Shown: positions 34,864 through 46,394 of the stretch, in pieces
Numbering within the stretch: the stretch's first letter is position 1
Layout: every line of letters starts with the position of its first letter
NCBI GenBank assembly: GCA_037127255.1
Contig: JBANSL010000016.1
Coordinates: forward strand, 6,326,501 to 6,390,500
Source of the DNA: Persicaria tinctoria
Lineage: Eukaryota > Streptophyta > Magnoliopsida > Caryophyllales > Polygonaceae
Reading direction: 5' to 3'
DNA: 64,000 bases
Made by a program: the position numbers and the translations under genes
The notes under the pieces: generated by a model
Database searches by the model: none
The model's input: only the letters and a program-made list of their open reading frames with translations
Told to the model about the DNA's origin: nothing

Positions 34864-34971
34864 CTCACTCCATTAAAAAATATGTAAGTTTTTTTTATTT
34901 TTTTACACGTTTTTAATACATCAAAAATATACTTTGTATAAAATATTATTTTTACATAATTTTATACAGAG
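34864..34971. mobile_element. Short Stowaway-like MITE
   Basis: CTCACTCCATTAAAAAATATG on the left and, inverted, CTCTGTATAAAATTATG on the right, with TA flanks. At 108 bp it is probably internally deleted. Confidence 0.45.
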
Positions 34972-35270
34972 TATTTATTAGTAATATATAAAAATTAATA
35001 AAAAGTTGATATTTTTTTTATCACCTTGATAATTACTAACTCAAAATCCACAACACCAACTTACATGAATGAAACTATTCACACAACACTTGCTTGAAAG
35101 CATTCAACTCTTCAAAGAAAAAGATATTCAGCTCAAAATTCACAACCCTTGCATGGGAGCATTTAACTCTTCAAATCCTCAAATTCTTTTCCCTAATACC
35201 CTTACATTAATAAGATTTGAATAATTTATACATCACTCTCCGATCCTCTCCGCGATTATTAATCAACTAA

Positions 35271-35554
35271 GGCTTAGCTTGGTTAAAAAAATAAAATCAG
35301 CTAGCTTATTGAACCTTTTGATTTTAATATTATACAGTTATAAATAAAATAATTAAATAAATATAAGATTTTAGTTTAATTAGCTTTTGGAAGGAGAGTA
35401 TTTCAACGGCTACTCCAACCGTTAGGTTTACCAAATACTCCGTATCATACAGTACTAGTTTGTCAACATATATTTAACACAAATAATCTATCAGCTTCAG
35501 CTACCCCATCAGCTTCGGTTAGCCCATCAGCTAATATTTTTTCCAAACGGAGCC
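35271..35554. mobile_element. Tourist-like (PIF/Harbinger) MITE
   Basis: The ends GGCTTAGCTTGGTTAAAAA and, inverted, GGCTCCGTTTGGAAAAAA are flanked by TAA (35268-35270 and 35555-35557). Confidence 0.7.
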
Positions 35555-35557
35555 TAA

Positions 35558-36012
35558 ATCATTCCTTATTCCTTTGAACCATTGATTAATTCTTTTAACC
35601 ATGGATGGTACGTATGTGACATATTTATGTGTGTAACAAAACTAATATTATGTTGTGTTGTTTGGTACATTGCTTACTTCTCCGAGCCCTAGACGATGGC
35701 GAGGTTCGAGGAGCAAGGACAGGGTTAGAGAACTCGTCGAGCCTTCACACCGCCTATGCATTTGTCAATTGGAGAAATCTGATGTTTTCAGCTCTCAAAT
35801 GTTCACATAGCCATTTAACATTCACAATCAGTACAAAGTGAGAAAAAAAAAATGAAGGTAACTATTGTTTGTCTCAGCTCAAAATCATATTAGGCATTAC
35901 AACTCACAAGTAGCCACTAACACCCTCTATCATCACTTGATCAGTGGGTCACTTGTTGAAGGTTTCTGTTTTTCTAATTATGTACACCAAGCTCCAATTG
36001 GATTCTGTGGTT
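35558..36012. other. 3' flank of the ERDJ3A-like gene
   Basis: It probably includes the 3' UTR. No other gene seen. Confidence 0.5.
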
Positions 36013-39000
36013 TTACTTGACTACAGGCTTTTGCTTTGCCTTGCTGAATTGTACATCTCCACTTAGAACTGAGCCCACAAACTTCTCTACTTCTTCTGAG
36101 CTGAAATCATCCACCAGCACTGCGTACTTCCCTCTTCGCGGTTTGTAGGCTAGTAAGAACTCACTCTGCGATTTGAATGCCGACTTGTCGAAAGCGTTTA
36201 GGAAGTTTTGCTGCTTAGTGGCATCTAGGAGTGAGTAGGATACCGAGTCCTTGGTAATGGAGGAGGAGAGACTGCGTCTCCTTGACAGTGTCATCTGGGA
36301 CAGCTGAAATGGGAAATATGAGGTCAGTCTACATCAAGCAACGGCAACAACAGCAATATGCAGGCAGAGTTTATTAGACTGGAAGTGTTGTGCATAGCTA
36401 TTAGCTCGGAAAGTTCTATCATTTAACTCGAATTAAAATTGATGGGTTTATCTCCTAGACGGGTATGGAAAAGCTTTGAAAATTACTCCCATCTAGATGA
36501 TCAGAACATTTGTCTGGCAATATTTCAGGGGTGAGACCATTGCTTCTGATTCAATATACAAGTTCACTGACAAGGACACTATTTGACTATTGAGTATGGC
36601 TTTTGCTAGAGACTATGACTTTAAGCCCCTTTTTAATGTATTTTTCAGGGCTGATAAATTTCTATTAGGGTAATTTTATCAACTCCATGAAGTTCAATTT
36701 CATACGATCCTAACCCATACTATTTACATAGCAGGTTACATCCTAATAATACATGTAATATATTAATATCACCAGATATGCTAATGTAACTATCAACTTA
36801 CAACAAAGCCTTACCTTTGATAGGATGGATTCAAGCTTCTGCCTTGATTTAGACGACCTGAAAACACCAATTATGCAAACAGGAGTTGAATCGCTGCATA
36901 CGACATCTGCGTTTGAGGAGGTCAGAATGGGTATTTGATTCGGTTCTGTCTGAGGCCTCTTAGCCTGAGAAGCAACCACCTTCTTGTTCTTCTTTTCAAA
37001 GCTATCCAATAAGCGACTAAGATCTTGTACTGCTGATTCTAGATCCTTTACTGCAATACCTGTTTTTAGTACTTGCTTTTCTCCATTTGATAGCCAACCA
37101 ATCACAGCTGGAAGCGCATCGACTCCCAGCTTCTTCACCTTTGGATCAGAAACATCATGGACCTGTAGTACAAACACTTCCAATTTTCAATTCATTTTCA
37201 ATCCAAGTCTTGAGACAACAGCTACAGTTAGATGCTTCACATATTATTCTTCAAACTCTACCTTCTGAGATGTCAGAATAGACTTGAAGCAATCAAGCAT
37301 CTTCTAATGGCCAATAAGTTCATTGCCAAGTTTATAAGAAATATTACAGCAACATTGTTGATGCTAGCATCTAATATAAAGTTGGTTTTCCATAAAATAT
37401 CCAGTTGCTTCAGGAAAAATATGAAACATATCAGTGTTGAATGAATGGCAAGTTATAGAAAACAGATTTATACCTGTGCATCATAGAAGACAAACCGCTT
37501 CCGGTACAGCCCACTAAGAGCACGCCAAATGATAGGAGTATCTTTCTTTGATGAGAGAAGCATGACTTCAGGCAATCCTTTCCCAGCACCAAGCGGAAGG
37601 TCAACTTCATCAAAATCAACTCGTCGTGAAAATCTTGGAATGTGTTCTTGGCAAAAGCTTTTCAGTGTTTTTGTATCCCAGTCATCAACATACTCCACAA
37701 AGGAACCACTGTCACTCTTTATGTATGAATATACAAATATTCTCGGACCTCTACGAGGAGATATGCCATGGTTCTTACAAAAAGAAGATTCACTGCCACA
37801 ATTTACTTTGCCAACCTGCAAGAAAGGAACAAAAACGTTAACCCTAGCTTATAGCACACAACACATATCATTAACATACAAGTCGAGCAAAAAGTAACAC
37901 CTTCAAAGCCCCCTTTAATGCTGCAGCAATCTCCTCAAGTATTGATTCTTGGTGTTGGTTCAAGCTCAGTGATGGTGTATAGGAAGTCAAAAGCCAAGTA
38001 ATTCCCTTGTTATTTATCTCTTTCTCAAACAATTGCGAAGTCACAATGCGAACATTCCTTGGAGAAGTCTTTGGCCCAGATTGAGAGCCCGTAGAACCAC
38101 CAAAGCCACCAAATTTAGACCCAGACGAAGAGCCAGCAGAACCACCAAAGCCACCAAAATTAGACCCACCACCCATGCCACCACCAAAAAACTGTGAGAA
38201 AATATCATTCAGGCCAGAACCAAAAGAGTTTCCACCGCTAGGACCGCCAAAGGAAAAGGAGAATGAGTGAGATTTTCCCTGTCCACCACCCATGTTCCCA
38301 CTGTAATCTCCTGCATGACCCCCGTCAAAGAAGGGTCCTCCCTTGTCATCCCCATACAGATCATAATTCTTCCTTTTATCCTCATCAGACAATATCTCGT
38401 ATGCTATGAAAACATAAGGACTCTAGTCAGTGTAAAATCAAATTAGAGAAAAAAAAAGTAACTCACTCCCGCAGAAAGGGAGATACAGACTGTTTTTCCA
38501 TAAGAACCCAAGACAAAATCAAGAAACGCAATCTACAAGATGCAACATAAAGGTGATCGGTTTACAATGTCCAGAACTATTAAGGGCCAGTGACATCACT
38601 GAGAAATGTTATGCTGAGGCACAAAGAATATGTGCTGAACATTTAAGAATGTACTTGCTTTGTACTCACCTATGTATTCCTAGTCTGAAGATTTTCGCCA
38701 ATAAAGATTGTAGTGAACTTCACAGTGCAGAACCGAAATAGAACCACAGCAATCAATGTACACCCATATGAAACAAGATACAAGGAAACGAAGCTACAGT
38801 ATTCAACTTACCATTATTTATCTCCGCAAACTTCTCCTGGGCCCCTTTATTCTTGTTCTTGTCAGGATGATATTGCAAAGAGAGCCTGTGATAAGTACTA
38901 ATCGTAAGTGAAACCCTCATTGATTAGCAAATGATGCTTATAACAACGAGCTAAAGGCTAAGGCATTGTCAGTTTGTCACTAAAGTACAAGCATATAAAC

Positions 39001-39761
39001 TAAACCAGACATTTTCAGTTGATCTGTTTCAGAAGGATCAGTATTAGTTCAACAACCAGACATTATGAATAACCAATAAACTAATCCACTTGCAACTGTT
39101 TCAAAGTTTAGCTGTCTATGAATGAACAACAATCTAAAACACTTGCAACAAAACCAATAAACACAGTTTCTGTATATAAAGGTGGGATTTAGGAATTTAC
39201 TTGTGGAATGCTTTCTGAATTTCACGTTGACTGGCAGTTTTATCAACTCCAAGCACCTGAAAAGTGAGTTAATTTATCAGTGCCAGGTCATTTAGGCATG
39301 AGCATGAAGAAATAAAATAGTAGATAATCATGATCTCCTTGACCAATCCCAACAGAATTCGTAAAAAAGAAATCCTTTTTCTCCCCAAATAAAGCGAACA
39401 TGAATTCAGAGTTTGGATCAAACGGCGATCTGTGTACATTTTTAGCTTAGCCATTCAATCACTTAAAAGCTAAAAGCCAGCAGCAATTCCCACGGATTCT
39501 TCAAATTCAACCATCAAAAGAAAGCAGGAAATCTCAATGCAGATAAAGACGAAAATCAAACAGAGAAATCAAAGATTTGCGACAGCGGCAACCGAGCAAG
39601 AAATCATCAAAGATCACAACAAATTAGAAACCTTTTCCCCCCAAAACTCGCAACAAATTGAATCGTAGCAGTACCTTGTAGGGGTCGAGTGCCTTCTTAG
39701 CTTCCAATGCGGCGACAAATAGCGTCGCGCAGATGATCGCCAGCTTCAACCTGGAATCCAT
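36013..39761 (-). CDS. ERDJ3A: ER-lumenal DnaJ protein, ERDJ3A/TMS1-like, complete
   Basis: Exons on the minus strand: 39761-39675, 39256-39201, 38885-38812, 38403-37901, 37815-37474, 37162-36815 and 36303-36013. All have GT-AG borders and a consistent phase, giving 566 codons. Residues 1-22 form a signal peptide (KLAIICATLFVAALEA). The J domain follows (DPYKVLGVDKTASQREIQ, then HPD at 54-56, and YEILSDEDKRKNYDLYG), then a Gly/Phe/Ser-rich linker with repeated FGGFGGS units (about 95-180), then a thioredoxin-like C-terminal half. This architecture matches Arabidopsis ERdj3A (TMS1), an HSP40 that works with BiP in the ER lumen and is needed for pollen tube thermotolerance. The thioredoxin-like part has NCGSESSFC rather than a CXXC active site, so redox activity is doubtful. 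There is no HDEL-type ending. A UPR-type motif lies upstream. Confidence 0.93.
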
Positions 39762-39977
39762 GGCGGTTTGAAAGTTGGAATATTTTTTTGATTTTTTTTT
39801 TCTGATGGAGAGTGCGGTGTTTTTGGAACAGAAGAAATAAATAGGAAATTTGGGCTCGCCGGTAGTCCAGAAACTACAAGACCTTTCGGAAACAGAAACG
39901 TACACGTGGCGCGCGTCGGAAACTCCACGGCAAATGGACCAATAAGATTGCAGTATTTCTTGATTACCGAAGAGATT

Positions 39978-39985
39978 GACGTGGA
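39978..39985 (+). promoter_or_regulatory. UPR element-like TGACGTGG in the ERDJ3A promoter
   Basis: TGACGTGG, the core bound by ER-stress bZIP factors, lies 217 bases before the ATG. A G-box CACGTG lies at 39903-39908. The position suits an ER chaperone gene, but the function is inferred. Confidence 0.4.
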
Positions 39986-40099
39986 CGGTGTCATTTCACG
40001 CGCCTGGATCTAACGGTTGTGCACGCGCCCTGGTTTCTCTCAAGTCTCAAAACCTAAATTGCACGAGCCTCTGGTATAGAACCGGCCCAATTTTTTTTT

Positions 40100-42385
40100 T
40101 TTAGTAAAGTAATAATTCGGCTAGTTTTTTTGGTCAATGAAGAGGACTAGTGTCCTATAATATATAATTATGAATTCAGCGTTACATCTGCAACCGAGCA
40201 AACCGTCTATAAGCGGTGGAACAATAGGGAAAAACACAAAAAGAATTAGACTGACATAAAGCCATATTAGCTAACTTATCCGCTACATGGTTGGCTTGAC
40301 AGGGGACGTACGTAATCCTAGTCTCCCAACGTACGTAGTCTAGCCAAGAACTCCTCGCATGCTCGAATGAGATATAGGTCAGGATGAGTGTGTGGAAAAC
40401 CTCAGTTAGGAGCGCAACTGCAACAGAGGAGTCGTATTCAATATGTATTTTTCGAAGTCCCATAGCATCTGCTTGAACTAAGCCATGCCAAATGGCCATC
40501 AACTCGGCACGGAAGGTTGTACACTTGTACATATACCAAAGGTGAAAAGGAAGGTCTGCAAAAATTCCCCACACGAACCCCGAAAGACACCACCTCCGCT
40601 AGATAGGCCCGGATCACCCCTCGAGCAGCCGTCTACATTCAGTTTCACCCAGTCCCTCTCTAGGCGAACCCAAGCTCTGTCCGGTAGAGTCTCTGTAGAG
40701 CTATGAACCGATAGCCCCCTACAGACCCTGGTCATAGTAGCTTCGGCCGAAAAAACCCTTCGGCTTCTCTCGCCCACATGGTCACAACTGTAGGTGGAAT
40801 AGCTTCGGCCGAAAAAACCCTTCGGTTTCTAGCCTTCCATAGGTACCAGAGGGCGTAACCGAAGGTAGTGGACCACTGCAGGTCTTCTTGGAGATTACCG
40901 CGGAGCCAAACCAGTAACTCGCAGTAAAAAAATTGCCTTCGGACATGCCCTCGATCCAGCTCTTTCCACACATCACGAGCGAAATAGCAATCCCGAAGTA
41001 CATGGAGACAGGTTTCTTCCAACCCACACCAACTACAAGCTGCCGAATCATACAGAGCTCGTCTCAATCGGTTATAGTTACAAAGGAAACACTGATGACC
41101 CGCAAGGAATAAGAAACAACGGACCCGTTGCGGAATCGGCGCTCTCCAAATCAAAGATCATACATCACTAGAGCTCACACCACTAGTCGACCCCTCTCGA
41201 AGCAACTCGAGGGACGACTTGACATAAAACACACCAGAAGGGGTAAACCCCCAAAATAGCTTGTCTGAATCCAACGGTTCCGACGAAACCGCCCTCGAAG
41301 CCAACAAGAGTCTCTCCTCTACTCCTAAGAACCCTTCCAACCGAGCCCAATCCCAGCCATTCCGAGTCCATAATTCCGCCACTGTGCACCCAAGAAGATC
41401 ATCCGGGGGCTGCTGCAGTGCATAATCAATCAGCGACCGAGCAGCAGCCCAACAATGGTCCCAAAACAGAGTGCTCTGCCCATTGCCGATAGTCACTCGA
41501 ACACCAGCATGAAGAAGCGATGATCCATAAATGAGGCCCCTCCAAATGTGATACCGAACCCGAAAGTCTCTAAACATGTCTACATCGCACCGACTATCAC
41601 GATACTTGCCCCGTAGAACCCTCGATCACAGCGTCTCTGGTTTCGAAAGCAAACGCCAACCAAGCTTGGCTAGAATGGATGTGTTCATCGATCGCATACC
41701 TCGAAGGCCAAGTCCTCCCTCCTTGACTGGGGTTACACAAAGCGTCCCATGCCAGCAAGTGGACCTTGCGATTCCCAGCAGAGGACCCCCAAATGAATCC
41801 ACGAACTAGTCTGTCAATGTCATCACAAACCCCTCGCGGAAGCAAAGTGGACTGCATAACATAAACCGGAAGGCTAGTAAGCACCAATCTAGCCAATGTT
41901 GTGCGTCCTGCTAGTGAAAGAGTCTTAGATTGCCATCCCCGCAACCTATCTGACACTTTGTCAATTAAATACTGATATTGCCCCCGAGTTATATGACCAA
42001 TGATGATCGGCATGTCGAGGTGCTTGTCGATCTGATATGTTGTCGGAATCCCTAGGGAGTCACTAATCTGTTTCGCCAAATCCTCTCTCAACCACTTTGA
42101 AAACAAGACAGAACTCTTACCAAAGCTAACCTTCTCCTCCGACTCGGCACAAAATTGGCTCAAACAACCCTCAACTACTCGAGCTTGGGCTAAACTGGCC
42201 TCCCCGAATAATAAAAGGTCATCAACAAAGAATAAGTGGGATAGAGCCACACCTCCAATCTGAACTGGCTTCCACATACCCGCATCAACAGCTGTCAGGA
42301 TGAGCTGGGATAGTCTTTCCATACATAAGACGAATAAATAGGGCGACAAGGGATCGCCTTGGCGTACTCCTCGCTCTGGACGAAT
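40100..42385 (-). pseudogene. L1-type LINE, 5'-truncated within RT
   Basis: On the minus strand it opens at RGVRQGDPLSPYLFVLCMERL and continues with the FVDDLLLF active site (42349-41597). The zf-RVT region follows (41577-40732, with IPQRVRCFLFLAGHQ and CSWCGLEETCLHVLRDC), then RNase H (40777-40182, with LNVDGCSRG, FRAELMAIWHGL and NHVADKLANMAL). Frame breaks occur at about 41577-41597, 41154-41158 and within RNase H. A T-rich run at 40090-40102 marks the poly(A) end. This is a separate L1 subfamily from the copy at 47333-52076. Confidence 0.87.
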
Positions 42386-42399
42386 GGTTTTTGTATGTA

Positions 42400-43930
42400 T
42401 TCAGTGCAATATTCCGCAAACAAAAAAGCTAAGGTATAACTTTATTAGCTTCAAATCAGGAGGCACAAAGGAAAAAAAAATTACCTGAAATTATTACATT
42501 ATCCTTTTGATATCGCCTATTACAAATTCTAGTATTGGTCAAGGGCAATTGTCTTATAGTTTCAAGCGTTTTATAATAGTTTGTGTGTCTCCCTCAATCT
42601 CTAATTTTTGGATTTGTAGTTGACGCGCTTTTATTAGTCCCTCACACAAAGCAAGAGTCTCTGCCACTATGGGAATTTGTCTTCCAATGCTTTTATGACC
42701 TATGTTAATAGGGTTTCCTCTACACTCCCGAATAATGTATCCTACCATGATATCTTCTTCCGGTGATGATGAACCATCAAAATTTAGCTTTCATGAATCC
42801 ATTTCTTGTTTTCTCCATTTGACATTTTTCATGCTTATCTTTCACCAAGATTCTTCAATGGATAGACCATCATCCATTTTGTCCTCGTCCTTTTTTGCTT
42901 TTCAATTTGTTGTGTGGGTGGCATATGACTTTCACGGAATGTGATTTGGTTCCTATAGAACCATGTAACCCTTCATTTAATAATCAATGCTTCTTTCTCT
43001 TCTCTATTTATTTTTTCACCAAGATTGCTCATGATCATTCCAATACCTCTTGTTGTATAAGATAGGTCCTGCTATATCTAGAATTTCTTCGTTTCGTAAG
43101 CAAGATCATTTTGTAGATTCACGTCCAAAAAATAAATGCGCCTCATCCTCTACGTGTCCCCCACAGAAAGAACATGTAGTGGGTATTTGTACTCCTCTAG
43201 TCCTCTGTTAGCTAGTGTTTTTTTTGGATAGTATTCAACATCCATATCCATATATTTGGATCGTATGTAGTTCAATCTGGATTTGTTAAAATTTTCATTG
43301 CACTAGACGTAGTGAACCATCCTCCCTATATGGTCACCAGTATAACCTATTCGGAAATGGATTTACTAGTATACAAGGATATCCATGATATTTCCCTTCA
43401 GACTATTCTGGTCTAGATTTTGCTTTAGTCTTTCCTCCCACCATTTACCTTCTATAATATGGTCACCAACTATCATGTTGTGTTATATCAACTAACCTAG
43501 GTGATCCTACGTATTAATGGTGTCGTCGAAACCCAATTAAATTATCTTCCCATAACTTTCACGGCCCACACGGTTTCCTTCAGATATTTATATCTTATAA
43601 TTTTGACCCAATTATTCTTTAGTTCTGCTAGGGTCTTCTAAAGCAGTTTCTTATGGAGTGTTTCGTTCATGTCTTTGAATTTTCTAATACCCAATCCACC
43701 TCTGGTTTTGTTTTTTTTGCAGATTCTATGTTTTTGCTTTTGCAGATTCTATGTTTCTTATAGTCTATGTTTTAAGTCTTTATTCCTATAGATATTATAT
43801 TGGTAAGCATAGTTGTTCCAGTTTCTCTGCAAATATCTAGTGTTTGGAATCTGAAGGTTTTATGCCAGGGTTTGATTGTTTGAATCCTTGTTCTGGTGAC
43901 ATGAGTAGTTTGGAAAGTGGACTTTCTGTA
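42400..43930 (-). pseudogene. Degraded L1-type LINE 3' fragment
   Basis: RNase H is recognisable at 42780-42554 (VGYIIRECRGNP, then KLEIEGDTQTII). A zf-RVT-like stretch with CxxC..DEAHLFFG lies near 43180-43120, and GGLGIRKFKDMN near 43700 belongs to the RT C-terminus. It is heavily broken. The LINE at 40100-42385 begins right next to it. Confidence 0.7.
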
Positions 43931-44111
43931 TAGACAGATCACAAATTCACAATTGTTGTTTTGTATGTTTGTGTTTTCAAATCTTAATGAAATTTCTACG
44001 GTTTGGTTTAACCACGCACTATATCAAGGGAATGAATTCATGAATTTAATAACATATATGGTTGCATTTTTAATTACTAAAAAAGTAGTAGAAGTAGGTA
44101 GTTTAAATTAT

Positions 44112-44406
44112 AAGTTGTGTATGGTAATTAATTTTAGCTAGTTTATAGTTAAAATGAGGGGTTAAAAAATAAGCTTATTTTTGAAGCTTATTTTGGGTTT
44201 TGGGGGTTTATTTGGTTCAAAAAGACAAGTATACCCCTAATAACAACTAAATAAACTCCACTTTTTACAAATAAACTGTTTTTTGTCCCATACAGAGTTT
44301 ATATTTTTTCATAAAATTTTAACTACTTTTACCAACAGTTTATAAATTTTTACCCTGTTTATAATTTTAATCGGTTTATTAAAACCGTCCCATACGAACC
44401 CATACT
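44112..44406. repeat. Dispersed repeat with TATGG-type ends
   Basis: The left end GTGTATGGTAATTAAT and the inverted right end GTATGGGTTCGTATGG form weak inverted repeats. A related copy around 9565-9762 and from 13376 was the landing site of a LINE. No coding capacity. Confidence 0.4.
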
Positions 44407-45023
44407 ATCGATACATTTTCAAAAATTCAAGGTGAACAGCACTCTCAATGGTTTTCAATTCTGGACATCGCAGAGATAGGGAGTGATATAATTCACAACT
44501 TATGTGATCACAAATAGTACTCAATACAGTAATTCATGAAAGTAAAAAAATTATCAAAGCACAACTTATCAACTGATTTTGGTCTGTTATTGAAATCCAA
44601 AAGGGTTGTTCCCTTGAATTCTGGGGAAGTACCCCCAAACTACATACCTTGCAGAATCAATCTCGTCCATCAGCTCAGCATCAAAATCACTATTGTTCAA
44701 GATGTAGATTATCACCCAAAGCATGAGGCTCACTCAGCTCATATTATCACATCCTTGTCAAAATGCCGATTTCATATACTCTCTCATCTCATACAATTCA
44801 GCAAAATCTACTCTATTTTGGGAGAAGGGAACTTTAAACAGCAACCTGCTTCAATCAGTGGCTCAAAACATCTTCAGCAATTTGGCTGAGCAACACAATA
44901 AGTGCAAAAATACACAAAGCATATGAAAATGTGAGGACATCAACAAGACCGAACGAGTTGCAACATTCCCCAAGATTGCAGCAAAAAGAATGGAAAAAAA
45001 TCAGTAAGCGAGTCATTGTTTAC
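44407..45023 (-). other. Probable 3' part of the snoRNA-like transcript region
   Basis: Lies downstream of the four hairpin units on the minus strand. A plus-strand frame (44536-44889) shows no domain. No additional hairpin unit was recognised. Confidence 0.3.
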
Positions 45024-45162
45024 GCATGCAGGCAGGCCAAAACAAAGAACTGCTGCACAAAACTGAACAGATCCAACTAGTTAAAATTTGCCGGGTGATT
45101 ATAGGCAACAAGGAAAGGAGGAAATCGGTATGAAAACCTTTGATTTCCTCGGCAAAGTTGCC
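45024..45162 (-). ncRNA. Double-hairpin RNA, H/ACA snoRNA-like, unit 4
   Basis: On the minus strand hairpin 1 (45162-45104) closes with GGCAAC/GTTGCC and has an upper stem GAGGAAATC/GATTTCCTC that is perfect here. The hinge TATAATCACC is followed by hairpin 2 with upper stem GGATCTG/CAGTTCT, then TGCATGC at the end. This unit lacks a strict ACA box. Confidence 0.5.
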
Positions 45163-45253
45163 ATCATTTCAAACTCCGTTTAGCCTCAATGGAAAAAATC
45201 CGATTAAAAGCATAGATTAGCAAGACTGAGGAAGACCAATAAGATTTAATCAT

Positions 45254-45390
45254 GAATATAGGCAACATGAAACACAGAACTGAATGAGAAACTGAACAGA
45301 TCCAAAAAGTCACAATCTTGCCCGAGATTATAGGCAACATGAAAGCGGGTAATCAGCATTCAAGCCAGTGATTACCTCGGCGAAGTTGCC
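45254..45390 (-). ncRNA. Double-hairpin RNA, H/ACA snoRNA-like, unit 3
   Basis: The most diverged unit. The lower stem GGCAAC/GTTGCC is kept. The upper stem GAGGTAATC/GATTACCCG restores a T-A pair where units 1 and 2 have a T-T mismatch. Hinge TATAATCTC, hairpin 2 stem GGATCTG/CAGTTCT, end TATATTC. Confidence 0.5.
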
Positions 45391-45438
45391 AACATCATTT
45401 GAACAGATTGACTAAGAATAAGAACAAGCTTTGATAAT

Positions 45439-45571
45439 GCATGTAGGCAACAGGGAAAAAGGAACTGATAGAGATCGAACAGATCCAAACATCCATCTTG
45501 ACAGTGATTATAGGCAACAAGGAAAGGAGGAAATCGGTATGAAAGCCATTGATTACCTCGGCAAAGTTGCC
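45439..45571 (-). ncRNA. Double-hairpin RNA, H/ACA snoRNA-like, unit 2
   Basis: Hairpin 1 (45571-45513) has stem GGCAAC/GTTGCC, an internal loop TTTGCC opposite CTTTCCTT, and upper stem GAGG.AATC/GATT.CCTC. The hinge TATAATCAC leads to hairpin 2 with GGATCTG/CAGTTCC. It ends TACATGC, which has a proper ACA three bases from the end. This is the best H/ACA candidate of the four. Confidence 0.55.
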
Positions 45572-45660
45572 AATTATTTCGAACACCAATTATCAAAGAA
45601 AATATTTTGACACAAACAAGGATGAATAAATCAGATTGAATAGGACTTGATTATGCGTAT

Positions 45661-45797
45661 GCATATAGGCAAGAGGAAAACTAGGAATTGACTGAAATTG
45701 AACAGTTCCAAATAATCCAAATCCTGCCGGTGATTATAGGCAACAAGGAAAGGAGGAAATCGGTATGAAAGCCATTGATTACCTCGGCAAAGTTGCC
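45661..45797 (-). ncRNA. Double-hairpin RNA, H/ACA snoRNA-like, unit 1
   Basis: Hairpin 1 is identical to that of unit 2 over 59 bases. Hairpin 2 has GGAACTG/CAATTCC, where two bases changed relative to unit 2 while most of the stem is retained. It ends TATATGC, an ATA variant of the ACA box. It is the first unit after the minus-strand promoter at about 46340. Confidence 0.5.
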
Positions 45798-46258
45798 AGC
45801 TTTTCATACTCGAATTGGTATCAATTTTACCAATGAATTTGAAGTCCCTATCAGTGTAACTATGACATAAAAGCATCATTTGGATTTTCACCCATAGCTT
45901 TCTTTAATGTATCATCATCTAGGGGATTTTCGAAGAACAAACAATCAAAGCAGAAAGGAAAATGAAGTACCAAACCAAAACAAACAAATCTCAGCTAAAT
46001 GCCTAAAAAAACAGATCTTATCTTTCATAATCGACATGACCTTTACTTGTAGAATTGACACCTAGGCCTTGGGTTTAGACTCTGATCAAACTAGTTTCAG
46101 GCCCTGTTTACCGCTGTAGATGAAATCTGTTAGAAGTGAAACATATGAGGTTGGAATGATGATGATATAAGGAGGAATCGCAGATTAGATGGAGGTTTGC
46201 AGAGGTAGCGATGGCAAAAGTGAGTGGATTAATGATGCGAACAAGCCGAATTGGGGGC

Positions 46259-46394
46259 TAGGGTTTATAGAAGGCGGGATGAGTTGAGGGACGATGCCGG
46301 CGATACAGAGAGATTTGGGTAAAGCGTTGAGGGTTGGGTTTATATAGTAGCCTGCGGCGTTGCCCGGGAGGCTTCTTTGAGCTCATTAGGGTTT
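46259..46394 (-). promoter_or_regulatory. Promoter with TATA and telo-boxes for the ncRNA cluster
   Basis: On the minus strand a TATATAAA box lies at 46346-46339, with AAACCCTAA (telo-box) 40 bases upstream (46394-46386) and TAAACCCTA again in the leader (46267-46259). TATA plus telo-box is the common promoter layout of plant snoRNA and ribosomal protein genes. It supports minus-strand transcription through the hairpin array about 0.5 kb downstream. Confidence 0.55.

Noticed and set aside
39935..39955. Classical ERSE in the ERDJ3A promoter
   Set aside because: CCACG and CCAAT have the right 9-base gap but the wrong order on either strand.
44536..44889. 117-codon plus-strand frame and a minus-strand DAELMDEIDSA-like stretch
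   Set aside because: Neither extends into a supported exon and no family is recognisable.
45024..45797. miRNA cluster
   Set aside because: The stems are interrupted by a large conserved internal loop and total about 17 pairs, too few for a plant miRNA precursor; the paired-hairpin plus hinge layout suits H/ACA better. Not fully excluded.
45024..45797. CRISPR array
   Set aside because: Repeats are 130 bases with internal structure and the DNA is a plant nuclear sequence.
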